This document shows positions 8,392 through 17,976 of a stretch of DNA of 64,000 bases, piece by piece. This stretch comes from Akkermansiaceae bacterium. Its GTDB lineage: Bacteria; Verrucomicrobiota; Verrucomicrobiia; Verrucomicrobiales; Akkermansiaceae. A program made the position numbers and the translations under genes. The first letter of the stretch is position 1. Every line of letters begins with the position of its first letter. The DNA lies in assembly GCA_013041925.1 (NCBI GenBank), contig JABDRB010000012.1, forward strand, positions 124,001 through 188,000. The letters are read 5' to 3'. The notes under the pieces were generated by a model. It made no database searches. It was not told where the DNA came from and saw only the letters and a list, made by a program, of their open reading frames with translations.

Positions 8392-9941
8392 GATGACGGG
8401 AGAAGATGGTTGAGCATGCGAAGAATGTCGTCGTTAATGCAGTGAAGGATCGCTTGCGGCCAGACACCCAACCCCACAATGAGGGCGATCACGGGAACAA
8501 ACAGCAGCCGTTCACGGGTTGTCAGGTCGGTCCAGGATTCCAATGCGCTTGGCAAGGGGCCATGAAATACCTTGCGGAGAAGTCGGAGCAGGAACACGGC
8601 CGTCAGCAGAAGACCAATCAGTGAAACAGCCGCCGCCCATGGCACGAGACCGAAAACACCATTGAAAATGAGAAATTCACCAACAAAGCCACTCAGCCCG
8701 GGAAGCCCAAGCGAGGCGAACAAGGCCAGCCCCATCAGACCACAGAAAACAGGCATCTTGGCACGCAGGCCACCAAAGTCATCGATACTGCGTAGTCCCC
8801 CACTCCGTTGCTCGAAAATACCCACACTGAAGAACAAGGCCGAAGCAATAATCCCATGGTTGAAGGCTTGCAGGATCACGCCTGAGATCGACGACGATAC
8901 CGCCGTGCGATCGGCCTGTGACGCCGCCACCGCCGCCACCGCCAACACGCAGTAGCCGAGGTGGTTGATCGATGAATAAGCGAGGATGCGTTTCATGTCG
9001 GTTTGCGCCAGCGCCGCCACCGCTCCAAGCACTACCGTGATCACCGCCAAGGCTGTCAGCCACGGAGCAAACCCCGGAAGCACCTCGGGGAAGATCATCA
9101 TAAAAATACGTAGCAACCCGTAGACACCCATTTTTGATAACAATCCGGTAAGCAATAAGGTCACCGGTGTCGGAGCCTCGGCATAGGCGTCCGGAAGCCA
9201 AGCGTGGAATGGGAAGACGGGGATTTTGACAGCCAGACCAAAGAAAACACAGATGGCAATGATCGTAAGTAGATAATGGCCACCGTAACCGGTCGATTTC
9301 AAAGCCTCGCCGACACCGGAAGCCAGCTCCTTGTTGGCCGCCAACTCATGAAGCATCGCAAAATCCATCGTGCCCACCGAGACTTGCAGGGCAAGGAATC
9401 CAAGCAGCATACAGACGCCGCCAAAGAGCGTCACGATAAAGAACCGCATCGCCGCCCGTGGTGCCCCATCGCCACCCCAAAGCCGGATCAGCAGGTAAGA
9501 TGGAATCAAGGTCATTTCCCAGCAGAGGAAAAACGGAATGAAATGGCCTGCGGTGAATACACCAAAGAGCATCGACTGCATCACCAGAATCAAGGCGCAG
9601 TAACCACGACTATTCAGCCCGAAACGTGACGAGATCGCCAGCGCAAACAAGGTGACCAAGGAGGTCAGTAAAAGAAACACCCACGAGATCCCATCGACAC
9701 TGAACGAGAGGCTGATGTTCGCGCTGGGGATCCAATCAAGCGACCAGGAGGCTAGGATACCCCCCTCTGGCGTCGGACGAGTCCCCCTCATCATCACCAC
9801 GAATGCCAAAGGAATAACAGCCCATGCGATGGCAAATCTGCCCGCTCCCTGACGCTTTGAGTTTGGTAATGCAGTGAGGATCACGGCACCCAACAAGGGA
9901 AGAAGTAATATTGAAAGTAACAACATATCGTAACTAGGCAC
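8388..9941 (-). CDS. nuoM: NADH-quinone oxidoreductase subunit M, canonical copy
   Basis: 517 residues, about 14 transmembrane helices. This copy keeps every expected pump residue: TM5 Glu (E142 in CWEMTLIPSY), TM7 Lys (K239 in LAVKIPVFPFHAW), TM8 Lys in GLLSKMGVYG and TM12 Glu in GFVGEFLIF. The longest frame begins with GTG at 9941, overlapping the end of nuoL by 8 bp. An ATG five codons later (9926) is an alternative. It lies between nuoL and the divergent nuoM, so the membrane arm may read L-M-M-N. Confidence 0.96.
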   Translation of the reverse strand: MPSYDMLLLSILLLPLLGAVILTALPNSKRQGAGRFAIAWAVIPLAFVVMMRGTRPTPEGGILASWSLDWIPSANISLSFSVDGISWVFLLLTSLVTLFALAISSRFGLNSRGYCALILVMQSMLFGVFTAGHFIPFFLCWEMTLIPSYLLIRLWGGDGAPRAAMRFFIVTLFGGVCMLLGFLALQVSVGTMDFAMLHELAANKELASGVGEALKSTGYGGHYLLTIIAICVFFGLAVKIPVFPFHAWLPDAYAEAPTPVTLLLTGLLSKMGVYGLLRIFMMIFPEVLPGFAPWLTALAVITVVLGAVAALAQTDMKRILAYSSINHLGYCVLAVAAVAASQADRTAVSSSISGVILQAFNHGIIASALFFSVGIFEQRSGGLRSIDDFGGLRAKMPVFCGLMGLALFASLGLPGLSGFVGEFLIFNGVFGLVPWAAAVSLIGLLLTAVFLLRLLRKVFHGPLPSALESWTDLTTRERLLFVPVIALIVGLGVWPQAILHCINDDILRMLNHLLPSS

Positions 9942-11979
9942 TCAGCCAGAAATAGAGAATAAGAAGAACGGACATGCCGAGACCAATCGCGCGCAAGTAT
10001 CCCTGCGGACGCCCAACTTGTGCGTCAGAGGCTGAGGATGCTCGGTTTTTCATTCCCGAACAAACCCCATCAAACCCACGGTTCAGTCCCTTTTCATCAG
10101 TCGATCCTGTGAGTCGACCAAACAGCTTAAATCCACCTTCAAGGGCTGCCATCAGCGGCACAAAAATATTCCGTTCGATCGAGTTGATCACACAGGCTAA
10201 CGACGCGAGCGGTTTAATGATCGCCTTTTCATAAAGCGTATCAAAGCCCATGGCTGCGACGAGAAAACCCCAGACGCCACCGAGTTTTTCTTCGAGAGGA
10301 TCGGGCGCATTGCTGTCGGCGGATAGGTTGCGATAAATCTTCCAAGACGCCCCGACACCTACAGTCACGATCGCAAGTGAAACCCCTAGCAAACCAAGAG
10401 CATGACCATGAAACAGTGCTCCACCATCGAACTCGGCAGCCTCACCACCCATCCATTTTTCAAACCACTGCCACATCGGCGTTCCTATCACCGACAGCAG
10501 GACAGCTCCCGCAGCGAGAACATAAAGTGGCACGAGCATCACCTTCGGGCTTTCATGGGGATGATCCACACCTGGCTTACGGGGCGAACCAAAGAACACC
10601 ATCAATGCCTGACGGGTCATGTAAAATGCCGTTAGTAAGGCCGCAGCAACCGCCAGCAGGAATGGCCCTATACCACCCTGCCATACCTGCGCACTGTGGA
10701 GAACCGCCTCCTTACTCCAGAACCCGGAAAAAAAGAACGGGAACCCAGAAAGCGCCATCATACCAATCGCGTAGACAAGGAAGGTTTTCGGCATCGTCTT
10801 TCTCAAGCCACCCATCTTGCGAATATCTTGCTCGTCGTGGCAGCCATGGATCACGGAGCCAGCGGAGAGGAAAAGCAGGGCTTTAAAGAAGGCGTGGCAG
10901 ATCAGGTGAAGCATCGCAGCCGCCACCCCGCCTGTGCCAAGCGCAATCATCATGAAACCGAGCTGTGATACCGTCGAGTAGGCGAGGATCCGTTTGATAT
11001 CCGTCTGAGCCATCGCGACCAAGGCCGCATACAGCGCCGTCACTCCACCAATCCACGCCGCGGCGGAAAGTGCAATACTCGCTCCATCGACATCGACAGC
11101 AGCTTGGAAAATAGGATGTGTCCTCGCGACGAGAAATACACCCGCGGCTACCATGGTGGCAGCGTGAATGAGAGCGGACACCGGAGTTGGACCTTCCATG
11201 GCATCAGGAAGCCACGTGTGCAGGGGAACTTGGCCGGATTTACCCATGGCACCAACGAGTAGCAGCAGAGATGCCCCAGCCGACACGGCCAGACCTCCGC
11301 ATGTGGTTGCCGCCGCCAGAGATTCGAGGGCATTCGTTTCTAATAAACCAGTGCCGCCATCGTAGAACATGAGCGTGCCCGATTCACGGTAGAGCCAGAT
11401 CATGCCGATCAGAAATGCCATATCCCCCACCCGTGTGGTGATGAATGCCTTTTGAGCCGCAGCCGCAGCCGCAGGTTTTTTAAAGTAAAATCCAATCAGT
11501 AAATATGATGCCAGACCAACCAGCTCCCATGCCATAAAGAGCAACAATAAGCTATTCGCCAGCACCAGCATCAGCATCGCACCACAAAACAAGGAAAGGA
11601 ACCCGAAGAATCGACCAAACCGTTGCTCCGTTTCCATATAGCCCGTGCTGTAAACGAAGATACAGAAAGCAACAAAGGTCACCATCGCAGCCATCGAGGC
11701 ACTCATGGGGTCGAGTAAAACGCCGACCTTGACCGCTTCATCGCCGTAGCAAAACCAATGGTGCGCTGTTGCGATCGTGGGGGCGGATGAGGGTGCCAAG
11801 GTGCAGACCAGTGCGATCAAAGCAATCAAGCAGGATCCAAACAATGCGCCGAGAGCGACCTTAGAGGCTAATTTCCCACAGCCATTCGGCAGCATAGCGA
11901 TGACGCCAGCCGCGATCATGGGAAGGAGTGGAACCAACCAGAGTAGCTGGGGTAAATGAGGTGTAAGTGCTTCAGCCAT
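9934..11979 (-). CDS. nuoL: NADH-quinone oxidoreductase subunit L with enlarged lateral helix
   Basis: 681 residues, longer than E. coli NuoL (613). Distal proton pump of complex I. Conserved residues include TM5 Glu in MAWELVGLASY, TM7 Lys in GAMGKSGQVPLHTW and TM12 Lys in SGFWSKEAVL. The C-terminal part holds the lateral helix that runs along the membrane arm. From FDTLYEK (residue 579) to the final transmembrane segment (GYLR, about 660) I count about 80 residues, against roughly 47 in E. coli, so about 30 extra residues. That fits a membrane arm lengthened by a second NuoM. It overlaps nuoK by 8 bp. Confidence 0.96.
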   Translation of the reverse strand: MAEALTPHLPQLLWLVPLLPMIAAGVIAMLPNGCGKLASKVALGALFGSCLIALIALVCTLAPSSAPTIATAHHWFCYGDEAVKVGVLLDPMSASMAAMVTFVAFCIFVYSTGYMETEQRFGRFFGFLSLFCGAMLMLVLANSLLLLFMAWELVGLASYLLIGFYFKKPAAAAAAQKAFITTRVGDMAFLIGMIWLYRESGTLMFYDGGTGLLETNALESLAAATTCGGLAVSAGASLLLLVGAMGKSGQVPLHTWLPDAMEGPTPVSALIHAATMVAAGVFLVARTHPIFQAAVDVDGASIALSAAAWIGGVTALYAALVAMAQTDIKRILAYSTVSQLGFMMIALGTGGVAAAMLHLICHAFFKALLFLSAGSVIHGCHDEQDIRKMGGLRKTMPKTFLVYAIGMMALSGFPFFFSGFWSKEAVLHSAQVWQGGIGPFLLAVAAALLTAFYMTRQALMVFFGSPRKPGVDHPHESPKVMLVPLYVLAAGAVLLSVIGTPMWQWFEKWMGGEAAEFDGGALFHGHALGLLGVSLAIVTVGVGASWKIYRNLSADSNAPDPLEEKLGGVWGFLVAAMGFDTLYEKAIIKPLASLACVINSIERNIFVPLMAALEGGFKLFGRLTGSTDEKGLNRGFDGVCSGMKNRASSASDAQVGRPQGYLRAIGLGMSVLLILYFWLSA

Positions 11980-12292
11980 GGAGTGAGTCGAGGCGGTTAA
12001 GATCGGTGGAACGAGTGTGACGGAATACCATCAGAATAATAGCCAGTCCTACAGCAGCTTCGGCAGCCGCAATGGCAATAGAAAATAAAACAAACATCGG
12101 CCCGATCATGTTCGGATCCTCCACGCCTGCCTGGCCGTATCGCCAAAAGGCAATGAAGTTGATATTCGCCGCATTGAGCATGAGCTCCACCCCCACCAGT
12201 ATCAGAATGGCATTGCGGCGTGTCAGCACGGCAAATAACCCAAGCGTGAAGAGCACGCAGGAAAGTGTAAGTAATAAGGCGAGCGGGGTCAT
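11972..12292 (-). CDS. nuoK: NADH-quinone oxidoreductase subunit K
   Basis: 106 residues from ATG 12292, starting MTPLALLLT; the open frame runs further up inside nuoJ, but this start lies one base after the nuoJ stop and gives the usual length of about 100. Three transmembrane helices. The two membrane glutamates needed for proton transfer are present: one in LVGVELMLNA (TM2) and one in AAAEAAVGLA (TM3). It is part of the proton path between NuoH/J and the antiporter-like subunits. Its stop overlaps the nuoL start. Confidence 0.95.
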   Translation of the reverse strand: MTPLALLLTLSCVLFTLGLFAVLTRRNAILILVGVELMLNAANINFIAFWRYGQAGVEDPNMIGPMFVLFSIAIAAAEAAVGLAIILMVFRHTRSTDLNRLDSLHG

Positions 12293-12293
12293 G

Positions 12294-12797
12294 TTAGGAT
12301 TCTCTTTGGTTGAAATCGCGGGCGAACAATGCGGCACCAATCATCACCGCGGTGAGCATCACAGCCACCGCCATCACAGCGGGTGCATAGGTCGTAAACA
12401 GAGATTTTCCAAGTTCCGCCAATTCGAATTGAGAGGGACTCGATTCAGAAACTTCGTCCGAACCAATGGAATACGAAACGGAATAAACAAGCACAGCTAA
12501 GACAGGGACGGCACAGATCAACCCAGCCAGGATCGATTGCGGGCGCCGTGCAATTTCCTTTGTTTCGTCACTCGGACGGGTGATTAGCAGTGAAAATACA
12601 ATCAATACGGCCACCGCACCCACGTAAACGGAGAACTGGATCAGCCCCAGAAAATCAGCACCCAGCAGGAGGTAAAGCACCGCAACCAATGAAAGCGAGA
12701 GTGCGAGCAAGAGTGCCGCATGGACGGGTCGGGCCTTCCAAATGGCACCCAGTGCAGCGAGGACAATCAATGGTATGAGGATAAACAGAGCAATCAT
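12294..12797 (-). CDS. nuoJ: NADH-quinone oxidoreductase subunit J
   Basis: 167 residues with about five hydrophobic helices. It contains the family core LGLIQFSVYVGAVAVLIVFSLL, with the Tyr-Val-Gly-Ala segment where TM3 forms the pi-bulge and rotates in the catalytic cycle. It follows nuoH with a 4-bp ATGA overlap and precedes nuoK by a single base. The C-terminal tail ends in basic and acidic residues (ARDFNQRES). It is complete for the family. Confidence 0.94.
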   Translation of the reverse strand: MIALFILIPLIVLAALGAIWKARPVHAALLLALSLSLVAVLYLLLGADFLGLIQFSVYVGAVAVLIVFSLLITRPSDETKEIARRPQSILAGLICAVPVLAVLVYSVSYSIGSDEVSESSPSQFELAELGKSLFTTYAPAVMAVAVMLTAVMIGAALFARDFNQRES

Positions 12798-14053
12798 TCG
12801 GCAAAGTGGTATTGGCGTGTTGCGGGGGCAAGACGGCGGTTAAGAATCACCGTGATGATGATGTAAGGGATAATCAGAAACGGAATGGTTACGCCCCACC
12901 CCAGAAGTCCGGCAAGGAACCCATCCCCGCAGAATCTCCAGATGCCGGCGGCTGGGATCGTCAGCAATGAAAGAGGAATAAGAAATAGCCAGCAGAAGCG
13001 CATCAGTTGATCCATCCGCACACGCATCCAGGTTCCTCGAATCCAAAGCATGGTCATAATCACACACACCAGCTTCCCAAAGAACCAGAGCCAGCTAGGG
13101 ACGAACTCAAGCCCGGCAAACGGAGCGCTCCAACCACCGAGGAACAAGGTGATAAACAATCCGCTGATGGCAAAAAGTCCAAGGTATTCACCCATAAAGA
13201 AAAGAGCATATTTAAATCCTGAGTATTCCGTCATGTGACCTGCCACAATTTCTGATTCCCCTTCCGGAAGGTCAAACGGGCAGCGGTTCGCTTCCGCGAT
13301 ACAGGCGATGAAAAAGACAATACCACCCACCAAACCCCACGGCGTGAAAATGTTCCAGTTGGAAATGAATCCAAAGTTATACTGACTTTGATGTTCGACA
13401 ATCGACGGGAGCGACATGGATCCCGTCATCATAATCACGCCGATGGCAGAAATAAGGAGTGGCAGCTCGTAGCTGACCATTTGTGAGATCGCGCGGAGGG
13501 ACCCGAGCATAGGGAATTTGGATCCGCTCGCCCACCCTGCAATAAAGACAGAGAGCTCCGTCATGGCACCCACGGCAAAGAAAAAAAGCAATCCCAGCTC
13601 AAGGTTTACAGGAACCCACTCTTTTCCGTAAGGTAACACACCGAGCGCGAGGACGGCTGGGATTACGATCATGATCGGTGCAATCAAATGAAGCAGCTTT
13701 TCCGCCTTATCAGGAACAATATCCTCCTTGGTTAACATTTTAATCCCATCAGCCACCGGCTGAAAGAGCCCCCACGGCCCAACTCTGTTAGGCCCGTATC
13801 GATTCTGGATTCGAGCGAGCGTTTTACGTTCGACGAGTGACACAAGGGCAAAGCAAGTGAGGAACACCCCAACCACTACTGCCGCGGATACAAGCATGCC
13901 CAGTAGCGTAGCTAACCACGCAGGAGCATTCATTTGGAACCCTACCCACTCGACCAGACGGTTCGGAAGTTGTGGCAGAGCTTCCAGTGTCGTCCAGATG
14001 GCAGGCGCATCCACCGCATTGCTCAGATCAACTTGATTCGCTAAAAAATTCAT
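12794..14053 (-). CDS. nuoH: NADH-quinone oxidoreductase subunit H
   Basis: 419 residues with about eight membrane helices; it forms much of the quinone-binding chamber and joins the peripheral arm to the membrane arm. Family signatures include LVSLVERKTLARIQNRYGPN, GLFQPVADGIKMLTKED and the acidic loop EANRCPFDLPEGESEIVAGH. The N-terminus carries about 45 extra residues before the first helix compared with short homologues. It overlaps nuoI by 4 bp (ATGA). Confidence 0.96.
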   Translation of the reverse strand: MNFLANQVDLSNAVDAPAIWTTLEALPQLPNRLVEWVGFQMNAPAWLATLLGMLVSAAVVVGVFLTCFALVSLVERKTLARIQNRYGPNRVGPWGLFQPVADGIKMLTKEDIVPDKAEKLLHLIAPIMIVIPAVLALGVLPYGKEWVPVNLELGLLFFFAVGAMTELSVFIAGWASGSKFPMLGSLRAISQMVSYELPLLISAIGVIMMTGSMSLPSIVEHQSQYNFGFISNWNIFTPWGLVGGIVFFIACIAEANRCPFDLPEGESEIVAGHMTEYSGFKYALFFMGEYLGLFAISGLFITLFLGGWSAPFAGLEFVPSWLWFFGKLVCVIMTMLWIRGTWMRVRMDQLMRFCWLFLIPLSLLTIPAAGIWRFCGDGFLAGLLGWGVTIPFLIIPYIIITVILNRRLAPATRQYHFAE

Positions 14054-14778
14054 TTTGTGTCTCCTTTCTCAGAGGGAGGCGTGGGCGTCCCGTCCGCATC
14101 ATCCTGTGCGTCACCCCCTTTTTCCTCCTGCTCTTTTTTCAGCTTCGCCTCTTCGGCTTTTTTCTTAAGGCGTTCGGCCTTCGCCTTGGCGGCGGCTTCC
14201 TTTTTCTCAGCGGCCGCTTTTCGGCTCGCGGCCACTGCGGCCGCTTGTTCAGGGCGAATCTTTGCGTGGTAATCTGTCGATTTCACGAGTCGATCGAGTC
14301 CGTAGAGCATATCGCCAAAGCGATCATCTTTGCTCAGTTCAAACTCATTATCCATGTAGATGGAGTCGAAGGGGCAAACTTCCGCACAGATGCCGCAGTT
14401 CATACAAACCGAGAGGTCAATCTCAAATACTTTCGGACGCTTCTTCGACTTCCCATTTTCGTCACGATCGAGAACAATATAGATGCACTGCGGTGGACAG
14501 GACTTTTCACAAATCGAACAAGCGGTGCAGCGCAGGCCGGCATCGGCGTCATCACCATCATGCACCAGGAAGGGGAAATTCCTGAAATTCGGGCTAATCG
14601 GGGCTCGTTCCTCAGGATACTGCACGGTGGTCAACCGATCCTTTTTGTAGTAACTCTGAATGAAGTTTTTTGCCGTAACGACCAGTCCCTGATACAACCC
14701 CCAACCAGGCAAAATCCACTTCTGCTCGGCAGGTGGCTTGCTGGCTGTCGCGTTTTCTGTGTTGGCAGATGATTCCAT
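14050..14778 (-). CDS. nuoI: NADH-quinone oxidoreductase subunit I with long charged tail
   Basis: 242 residues against about 180 in E. coli. It carries two 4Fe-4S clusters (N6a/N6b) that pass electrons towards the N2 cluster in NuoB. Cluster motifs: C84, C87, C90, C94 (CTACSICEKSCP) and C125, C128, C131, C135 (CMNCGICAEVCP). After about residue 175 comes a low-complexity tail rich in Ala, Lys and Glu, predicted to be a long helix, followed by an acidic and Pro-rich end. This tail is not part of the core fold and its role is unknown. The gene is 36 bp after nuoD and overlaps nuoH. Confidence 0.96.
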   Translation of the reverse strand: MESSANTENATASKPPAEQKWILPGWGLYQGLVVTAKNFIQSYYKKDRLTTVQYPEERAPISPNFRNFPFLVHDGDDADAGLRCTACSICEKSCPPQCIYIVLDRDENGKSKKRPKVFEIDLSVCMNCGICAEVCPFDSIYMDNEFELSKDDRFGDMLYGLDRLVKSTDYHAKIRPEQAAAVAASRKAAAEKKEAAAKAKAERLKKKAEEAKLKKEQEEKGGDAQDDADGTPTPPSEKGDTK

Positions 14779-14814
14779 GAATTGCGGGTAAATTAGGTTA
14801 GCGTGAACGACTCA

Positions 14815-15969
14815 TTAACGATCCACTTCTCCGAGCACGATATCGACCGATCCGAGGATCACAACCACATCGGCGAGGTCGAGCCCGAGACACATATCTT
14901 CGATCAGGGTTAAATTAACAAAACTGGGCGGGCGGACATGATATCGGTAGGGATTAACACCGCCGTCACTGATGAGATGAAATCCCAACTCCCCCTTCGG
15001 CCCTTCAATGCGTCCATAGGCCTCACCGGGCTTGGCTTTGAACTTGGCACTCTTGACTTTCGGGTTCACAAAGTCGCCTTCGGGGATATCCGCAATCGCT
15101 TGCTTCAGGATTTTCAACGACTCACGCATTTCTAGAAAACGGATCATCATACGATCATAACAATCCCCATTTTCGCCGTAGGGAATCTTAAAATCAAAGC
15201 GGTCATAGATACCGTAGGCGTCGACTTTACGGATATCGTAGGGCACGCCCGCTGCACGGAGCATGGGACCTGTGATACCTGCATTGATCATCCGCTCCTT
15301 GCTGATCTGACCAATATTCTGAGTCCGGGCGAGAAGGATTTCATTGCCTACGATCAGGGATTCCATTTCATCGAGAAAGGCATCGTAGCCGTCGACAAAT
15401 GTTCGGGCTTTTTTAATCCATCCGGCAGGTAGATCGTTCCGGCAACCACCAAATCGCATGTAGTTGGTCATCATCCGAGCGCCTGTAAGCTCTTCAAATA
15501 AATCAAAAAGTTTTTCTCTTTCACGGAAGGCATACATCAAGGCTGACCCCCAAGCACCTAGATCTCCTAGAAAGAATCCCATAAACACGGTGTGGTTCAT
15601 TACCCGTGTCAACTCAGAGGTGATGATCCGGATATACTCGGCACGCTCGGGAACCTCAATCCCACCTAGCTTCTCAACCGCTAATGCATAGGCGTGGTTG
15701 TTGGTGAGTGGGCAGAGGTAATCGAGACGATCCGTATACGGCATCGAGCCCAAGTAAGGGATGTTTTCGGCAATTTTCTCGTGGTTGCGGTGAAGGTAGC
15801 CAAAGACCGGCTTGAGGCTGACGACCGTCTCGCCATCGAGCGCGACATTCATCCGGAACACACCATGGGTGGACGGATGCTGTGGCCCGAGAGAAACCCG
15901 CAGCAACTGATCTTCATCAGCTCCGGTTTCGAGCGTAGGCTTCGACAAGATGTTTTCTTTGCGGCTCAT
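14815..15969 (-). CDS. nuoD: NADH-quinone oxidoreductase subunit D
   Basis: 384 residues; the 49-kDa subunit that forms the quinone site with NuoB. The family motifs are clear: GPQHPSTHGVFRM at the quinone pocket (His pair), EKIAENIPYLG, MPYTDRLDYLCP, and the C-terminal DVVVILGSVDIVLGEVDR. NiFe-hydrogenase Cys ligands are absent, as expected for NuoD. It is separate from nuoC, not fused as in E. coli. The ATG shares one base with the nuoC stop (TAATG). Confidence 0.96.
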   Translation of the reverse strand: MSRKENILSKPTLETGADEDQLLRVSLGPQHPSTHGVFRMNVALDGETVVSLKPVFGYLHRNHEKIAENIPYLGSMPYTDRLDYLCPLTNNHAYALAVEKLGGIEVPERAEYIRIITSELTRVMNHTVFMGFFLGDLGAWGSALMYAFREREKLFDLFEELTGARMMTNYMRFGGCRNDLPAGWIKKARTFVDGYDAFLDEMESLIVGNEILLARTQNIGQISKERMINAGITGPMLRAAGVPYDIRKVDAYGIYDRFDFKIPYGENGDCYDRMMIRFLEMRESLKILKQAIADIPEGDFVNPKVKSAKFKAKPGEAYGRIEGPKGELGFHLISDGGVNPYRYHVRPPSFVNLTLIEDMCLGLDLADVVVILGSVDIVLGEVDR

Positions 15970-16622
15970 TATCTTTTGTCTTTGGATTCAACCGGCTCCG
16001 GTTCTTCTTGTGGATAATGCACTTCGGCACGTTTCAGTGTGTCGGCGTGAGGCGTGGGTTCATACTCGTAGTCGTCTGGGTTGACGTAGTCTTTACGCAT
16101 CGGGAAATCTTCATACTCGTCCCACATCAAGATCCGGCGGAGGTCGGGGTGACCAGTGAAATCGATCCCAAAAAGATCAAAAGCTTCACGCTCTTGAAAC
16201 TCAGCACTGCGGTAGACTGGGGTCACCGAGGCAATGCTATTGTTTTCTCCCCGATCCTGCGTGCGAGCACGGAGAACAAGTGGCCCCTCCTTGCGCGCCA
16301 TCGAGTAGAGGTGGTAAACCACTTCGAGAAACCCGTCGGTCGATTGACTTTCTGTCCCCTCTTCAGATTCCGCTTCGGATTTTTCAATGGCAACCTTTTG
16401 CGCCACATCAGCATTGGGCCAGTCAACCCCCGAAAGGTTGGACAGGTAGTCAAATTCAAGCCCAGAGCTGTCACGTAAGTAAGTCATGACTTCCACGAGA
16501 TCGTCAGACTCGACCAGAATTGAGTGCTGCTCAGAGGGTGACGGATTTTCAAGATACATCACCTCCACGTTGGGAAGATCTTTGCTCAGTTGACAAACGA
16601 TTTCTTCAACGATGATGCTCAT
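15969..16622 (-). CDS. nuoC: NADH-quinone oxidoreductase subunit C
   Basis: 217 residues; the 30-kDa peripheral-arm subunit. The C-terminal half carries the family signature [20 protein letters not shown], then [12 protein letters not shown]. An acidic insert (about residues 75-92, many Glu and Ser) separates the N-terminal half from the region that reads EVVYHLYSM. It overlaps nuoB by 4 bp (ATGA) and nuoD by one base. No cofactor ligands are expected. Confidence 0.95.
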   Translation of the reverse strand: MSIIVEEIVCQLSKDLPNVEVMYLENPSPSEQHSILVESDDLVEVMTYLRDSSGLEFDYLSNLSGVDWPNADVAQKVAIEKSEAESEEGTESQSTDGFLEVVYHLYSMARKEGPLVLRARTQDRGENNSIASVTPVYRSAEFQEREAFDLFGIDFTGHPDLRRILMWDEYEDFPMRKDYVNPDDYEYEPTPHADTLKRAEVHYPQEEPEPVESKDKR

Positions 16623-17248
16623 GCTCCGTCTCCTTTCGGCTGGGATTCAGGTGCATTCCAAACATCTGCGTTCATGGGCGGTTCGAGATCGTGTGCTCCG
16701 TATTCGGGAACGGGAAGCGCGGCGTAACCCTCGGGATCGGCGTGGCGGGCACGGTCTTTACCGAGGAGTTTTTCCTTTTTAATGATATCCTGAAGTGTCA
16801 TCAACCCTTCCAGCAAGGCCTCGGGTCGTGGTGGGCATCCAGGGATGAAAACGTCTACGGGGATATAGCGGTCGATCCCTTTAAGCACGTTATAACCATC
16901 TTTAAAGGGACCTCCGGAAATTGCACAAGCACCCATGGCGATGACATATTTCGGTTCGGCCATCTGGTTGTAGAGTCGCACGACTTGCGGTGCCATCTTC
17001 TTGGTCACCGTGCCCGCAATGAGCATCAGATCAGCTTGTCGGGGCGACGGACGAAACACCTCAGCTCCAAATCGCGCCATGTCATACTTCGCCATCGTTG
17101 CCGCAATCATCTCGATTGCACAGCAGGCCAATCCAAACTGGAGTGGCCAGAGTGAGTTGGATCGGCCCCAGTTGATTAAAGATTCAAAGGATGTGACGTG
17201 CACACCCTGCGTCTTTAGATCCTCTGCCAATTTTTTATCGATCGCCAT
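16619..17248 (-). CDS. nuoB: NADH-quinone oxidoreductase subunit B
   Basis: 209 residues from the ATG at 17248 ([10 protein letters not shown]); the frame is open further upstream inside nuoA, but that part has no family similarity. It holds the terminal N2 4Fe-4S cluster that reduces quinone. The ligands are the tandem cysteines C42-C43 in LACCAIEM, plus C108 in GACAISGG and C138 in PGCPPRPE. The chosen start overlaps nuoA by 14 bp. The C-terminal 40 residues are Pro-rich and variable. Confidence 0.95.
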   Translation of the reverse strand: MAIDKKLAEDLKTQGVHVTSFESLINWGRSNSLWPLQFGLACCAIEMIAATMAKYDMARFGAEVFRPSPRQADLMLIAGTVTKKMAPQVVRLYNQMAEPKYVIAMGACAISGGPFKDGYNVLKGIDRYIPVDVFIPGCPPRPEALLEGLMTLQDIIKKEKLLGKDRARHADPEGYAALPVPEYGAHDLEPPMNADVWNAPESQPKGDGA

Positions 17249-17642
17249 AAACTTTGTAGTTGGGTTGCGAGTTGGTTCTCCAGTTGAGTAAACCTTTGCT
17301 CCATGCCCATACCAGGCCTTCCGCAAGCAGAAGAATAAAAAGCATCGCGACGAGGAATGCCCCTACGGACATCTCCAGAAATGCCACCGCAAAGGGAAGC
17401 AGAAATACCGTCTCCACATCAAAAAGAAGAAACAGCAGACCAAACATGTAATACTGGGAGTGAAAACGGGTCTGCCTCTCCGAGAGGGGTTTCACACCAC
17501 ATTCATACAGTGCATTTTTTTCCTCACTTCGCTTGATCGGTGTGAAAAAACGCATCCAAACACGCGCAAGGACAAGCGCACCAATCGGCACTGCCAATGC
17601 CACACCCAGAAAAATAAGAACGGGAAGGTAAGGATGATTCAT
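17235..17642 (-). CDS. nuoA: NADH-quinone oxidoreductase subunit A
   Basis: 135 residues from ATG 17642 ([11 protein letters not shown]), the start that gives the usual N-terminal helix; the frame continues upstream to 17741. Three transmembrane helices. The conserved inter-helix loop with the Cys involved in the active/deactive change is seen in [10 protein letters not shown], followed by [19 protein letters not shown]. It is the first gene of the operon, so the promoter should lie in 17643-17976. Confidence 0.94.
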   Translation of the reverse strand: MNHPYLPVLIFLGVALAVPIGALVLARVWMRFFTPIKRSEEKNALYECGVKPLSERQTRFHSQYYMFGLLFLLFDVETVFLLPFAVAFLEMSVGAFLVAMLFILLLAEGLVWAWSKGLLNWRTNSQPNYKVYGDR

Positions 17643-17853
17643 AGATGAGAAATTCGTGAATGGCGCCACATGGGCATGGGTCTGTGGATTTACGTCTGTG
17701 GATTTAATCAGCACCGCTACGGCACGACAATCATGATCCACTAAAAAATTTGCATGGTGACATGTCGCAAGTCGTTACTTGTGGCATGGCTCAATCCTTT
17801 TTTCAGTGATCACGCCCCCTTCTAAACACTCACGCGTGCTTCAAGTCGACCTC

Positions 17854-17882
17854 TTGATACAATACGACTGTTTATTAGTAAT
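17854..17882 (+). promoter_or_regulatory. Candidate sigma-70 promoter for the Fic gene
   Basis: TTGATA at 17854-17859 and AGTAAT at 17877-17882 are separated by 17 bp on the plus strand. They lie about 95 bp before the preferred Fic start. The match is 5/6 and 4/6 to consensus by eye. The opposite strand here must carry the nuo operon promoter, which I could not pin down. Confidence 0.3.
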
Positions 17883-17976
17883 TCTCGCATAGGCATGCTT
17901 ATTCATAGAGTATCTCAATTTTAGACAAGATCCATGGATGCCATCGTTAATCGTGTGTCGTCGTCGACAATTCATC

